Source of the DNA: Clostridiales bacterium Firm_11
GTDB taxonomy: Bacteria > Bacillota > Clostridia > Christensenellales > Aristaeellaceae
Direction of reading: 5' to 3'
Length of the DNA stretch: 64,000 nt
Assembly (NCBI GenBank): GCA_001604105.1
Contig: LVAQ01000002.1
Location: 55,078-119,077, forward strand
The notes below the pieces were generated by a model. The model worked only from the letters and a program-made list of their open reading frames with translations. It was not told the origin of the DNA and did no database searches. Shown here piece after piece: positions 62,111 through 64,000 of this stretch. Each line of letters starts with the position of its first letter. Within the stretch, counting starts at the first letter, position 1. The translations under genes and the position numbers were made by a program.

Positions 62111-62128
62111 AGTTAGATATAGCTAACC
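62111..62128 (-). promoter_or_regulatory. Shared operator-like motif, copy 3 (importer operon)
   Basis: AGTTAGATATAGCTAACC, about 100 bases before the first permease start. TTC precedes it, as it does copy 1. Confidence 0.6.
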
Positions 62129-62686
62129 AATCTGCAAAAAAATAAATCCCGTAATCAGGCCACTCTCCTCAATCCCAACCGCAACCTTGTCGCAGTATAG
62201 CATGGACTCTCCAGTGCGTCAACTACTCTTTTGCATTTTTCTTACCTTAACAATGTATCGAATGGCAGCAACTATGCTCATCTTAACAACCAACATTCCG
62301 ATGGTGAAATTTCCGAAGGGTTACCACGCATTATCTCGCTCCGCCTACTCACATTTCGATGTGAATAGTCTCTTTTTTGCTTCCCCCTTGCAAGCACTCC
62401 TGTTAAGCATTATTAGCTATCGATCATGCGAAATTATCCCTGACAGTTTCAATCCGGTTCAAAAATCAATCGACCTGCAAAAGGGAATAGGCGCAACCAG
62501 CAGCCGTTTTGATAATCTGCGGTTTCTCATGGATTGTGAAAGCTCAGATGGTTTGCCGTTATAATAATAGATCTTACTTGGTCTTTCGTGCTCTCGGTTA
62601 TCATCCACCATTACCCAAATTCGTTTCACTTTGATTCAACTGTAATCGTTTAGAACTGATTTGGCTCGCTATTATGTGTATAAACA

Positions 62687-62720
62687 AAAACAGACTGATA
62701 TACTGTCAGCCTGTTTTTAC
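62687..62720 (-). terminator. Rho-independent terminator after tRNA-Pro
   Basis: On the minus strand CAGGCTGA and TCAGTCTG pair (one G-T) around CAGTATA, followed by TTTTTG. Confidence 0.75.
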
Positions 62721-62748
62721 CATACGAGTACTCAAGGAAGATATCAGA

Positions 62749-62825
62749 TGGTCTGGGTGAAAGGATTTGAACCTTCGGCCTCTTGAACCCCATTCAAGCA
62801 CGCTACCAAACTGCGCCACACCCAG
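62749..62825 (-). tRNA. tRNA-Pro (anticodon GGG)
   Basis: 77 bases including CCA. Acceptor arms CTGGGTG and CACCCAG pair; anticodon stem CTTGA/TCAAG with loop ATGGGGT gives GGG; T-arm GAAGG-TTCAAAT-CCTTT. Confidence 0.94.
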
Positions 62826-63069
62826 TAATCACGTTTTGAGCACGTAAAGCATATTATCATGGATTCAAAGCCATGTCAATAGCCAATTTAACAGAAAGAT
62901 GCGTCTGTTTGTAGAAAACAAACCATTGTATGCCATCTTGACTAACTGAGCAGCATTTACTTATTTATGATATATAAACGTAAAGGCAAACAGCTATAAG
63001 GCTGCGACGCAAAGCTACAGCGTTCTAGCAAACCACTGGGCAGCCAATTGCCGAAGGGATAGCAAACCC

Positions 63070-63290
63070 ATGAAAAAGTACATCTGTATGATAACCTTGC
63101 TGGCATTCACACTGGTCTTTTACAGTACCCGCAATAGCTGAAAGCACCACCGCACAGGCGGTGACTGGTGCCGAAACGCCAGCTATAGCCTCAATGCTGA
63201 GCTGACCGTGACCGGCGGAACAGTGACCAGTATCACCGTGTAGGGTGACACTGGGAAACGCTCATGGCATCATGGTTCAATTCTTCTCCG
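63070..63290 (+). pseudogene. Decayed gene for a small exported protein
   Basis: ATG at 63070 starts a signal-peptide-like segment (MKKYICMITLLAFTLVF) that stops at TGA after 24 codons. If one T in TCTTTTACAG is ignored, it continues VPAIAESTTAQAVTGAETPA. Another frame then reads YSLNAELTVTGGTVTSITV, TAG, GDTGKR. The pieces look like a signal sequence, a low-complexity linker and a repeat domain, possibly of the FMN-binding type, broken by frameshifts and a stop. No functional product is expected. Confidence 0.5.
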
Positions 63291-63806
63291 ATAGGTACCC
63301 TGCATGAACTGCCCATAACGGCGTACATTGGTCAAGGTGAGCATGGTTGCGCTCTCTTGCGCATGAAATAAAGGGATTCCCTTACCTAGCAGCACAGGGG
63401 CAATTGTAATAACCCACTCATCCACCAGGTTCTTCTCCATGAAATCATGCGCAAGCTTTCCGCCGCCCACCAGCCATATTGATCTGCCTGATTCCTGACG
63501 CAAACGCGCAACAAGCTCTTCTACGGGCTCATGCGTGCAGCGTACAAGGTTGTTACTGCCCTGCTCCGCGCGCGTGTATACATAGCATGTTTTGCCCTTG
63601 TAGGGGAAGGCATGCTCTCCATCTTCCCGCAATATCCACGCATAGGTACGGTTTCCCATGATGATGGTATCCACCGTGTCGTAGAAGGCCTGATATCCGT
63701 TATCGCCTTCCCCCTCAACCTGTGTGAGCCAAGAAAGTTGGTCGTCCGGGGTAGCGATGAACCCATCCATGCTGATGGCGATATAGAGTACAACCTGCCG
63801 TTCCAT
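63270..63806 (-). CDS. RibD/DHFR-fold reductase family protein
   Basis: A 178-residue protein of the RibD C-terminal/dihydrofolate-reductase-like family (YyaP/YwjB type). It begins VVLYIAISMDGFIATPDD, has TIIMGNRTYAWI and the glycine motif IWLVGGGKLAHDFME, and ends VLLGKGIPLF. These bind NADPH; the substrate of stand-alone members is generally unknown. The start follows GGAGGCAAG. It stands alone between tRNA-Pro and the rRNA operon end. Confidence 0.86.
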   Translation of the reverse strand: MERQVVLYIAISMDGFIATPDDQLSWLTQVEGEGDNGYQAFYDTVDTIIMGNRTYAWILREDGEHAFPYKGKTCYVYTRAEQGSNNLVRCTHEPVEELVARLRQESGRSIWLVGGGKLAHDFMEKNLVDEWVITIAPVLLGKGIPLFHAQESATMLTLTNVRRYGQFMQGTYRRRIEP

Positions 63807-63905
63807 GAACTTGCCTCCGTTGCGTCGTTGATAGCTGCAACTATAAGCGTTGCTTTATCATTATAACATGCTCTTGCAATTATCCTTTGCCAAAAATTTG
63901 TTTAC

Positions 63906-63944
63906 AACAAAACAACACCCGCATCAAGCGAGTGCTGTTTTGTT
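63906..63944 (-). terminator. Terminator at the end of the rRNA operon
   Basis: A 17-bp stem (two G-T pairs) between 63906-63922 and 63928-63944 with a five-base loop; it lies just past the 5S rRNA 3' end on the minus strand and is followed by a short TG-TAAAC stretch rather than a pure T-run. Confidence 0.75.
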
Positions 63945-63951
63945 ATGATGG

Positions 63952-64000
63952 AATGCGGCGGCGATCTACTCTCCCGGGCCGTTACCAGCCAAGTACCCTT
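63952..64000 (-). rRNA. 5S ribosomal RNA, 3' end only
   Basis: Read on the minus strand the window edge gives GGTACTTGGCTGGTAACGG then CCCGGGAGAGTAGATCGCCG, the conserved 3' part of 5S rRNA. The rest lies outside the window, so an rRNA operon points leftward into the window. Confidence 0.9.

Larger units (their letters stand above)
62008..62748. other. Upstream interval of the importer operon without a gene
   Basis: About 740 bases. A 125-codon frame on the plus strand (62187-62564, TTG start) has no ribosome binding site and no recognisable family. The clear items are the two operator-like motifs and, at the right end, the tRNA-Pro terminator. Confidence 0.5.

Noticed and set aside
62187..62564. 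125-codon plus-strand frame with TTG start
   Set aside because: No ribosome binding site or recognisable domain, and composition like intergenic DNA.

Overview
The window looks like a chromosomal segment of an anaerobic Gram-positive bacterium of the class Clostridia (Bacillota), of moderate G+C. Pointers are an Rnf electron-transport operon, clostridial-type protein families (TSCPD, DUF1667 with a GlpA-type flavoenzyme, a second EF-G, a CofE-like protein, an Rrf2 regulator), strong AGGAGG ribosome binding sites and a gene order recN-argR-nadK-tlyA-dxs that is standard in this class. No genus can be named from the sequence alone.

Region by region. 1-5.6 kb: the start of a dCMP deaminase gene, a TrmN6-like methyltransferase and a 1408-residue exported SpoIID-domain protein with eleven SH3-like repeats. 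6.0-12.0 kb: rnhA, proC and rnfB-A-E-D-C, an Rnf operon in which no rnfG is present. 12.3-21.8 kb: recN, argR, nadK, tlyA, dxs, ddl, a membrane-fused murF and an alpha/beta hydrolase, linking cell wall, isoprenoid and NADP synthesis. 22-27.4 kb: DUF1801, a GNAT acetyltransferase, a PfkB sugar kinase, an EF-G paralogue, a Ppx/GppA phosphatase and a DivIC/FtsB-like protein. 27.9-35.2 kb: an RpiR regulator, a ketopantoate-reductase-like protein, a three-gene GlpA-type flavoenzyme operon, a prolyl-tRNA editing protein and a phosphofructokinase. 35.7-41.4 kb: a fucose/arabinose-isomerase-family protein, a large exported protein of unknown role and a CapF/CapG sugar pair. 41.6-43.6 kb: an Rrf2 regulator, a possible leader peptide and an O-acetylhomoserine sulfhydrylase gene interrupted by one TAG codon. 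43.7-47.5 kb: a CofE-like protein, a DEAD-box helicase, a TSCPD protein, an HTH/S24-like protein and three tRNA genes. 48.2-51 kb: a cupin, a small lipoprotein and a 1.2-kb insert at tRNA-Lys. 51.1-62.1 kb: a transport block. 62.7-64 kb: tRNA-Pro, a decayed exported-protein gene, a RibD/DHFR-family protein and the 3' end of a 5S rRNA gene.

Three places stand out. First, a 1.2-kb segment bounded by the intact tRNA-Lys gene and a 49-bp direct repeat of its 3' part carries one gene for an exported unknown protein and no integrase; it looks like a minimal or decayed integrative element. Second, two divergently regulated-looking transport operons (an ABC half-transporter pair plus MATE, and a five-gene nickel/peptide-type importer) share an 18-bp partly palindromic motif found once upstream of the first and twice upstream of the second. 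This suggests a common regulon, possibly for metal or metallophore traffic. Third, the Rrf2 regulator and the sulfhydrylase leader share a motif at their promoters, and the downstream sulfhydrylase is broken by a single stop codon.
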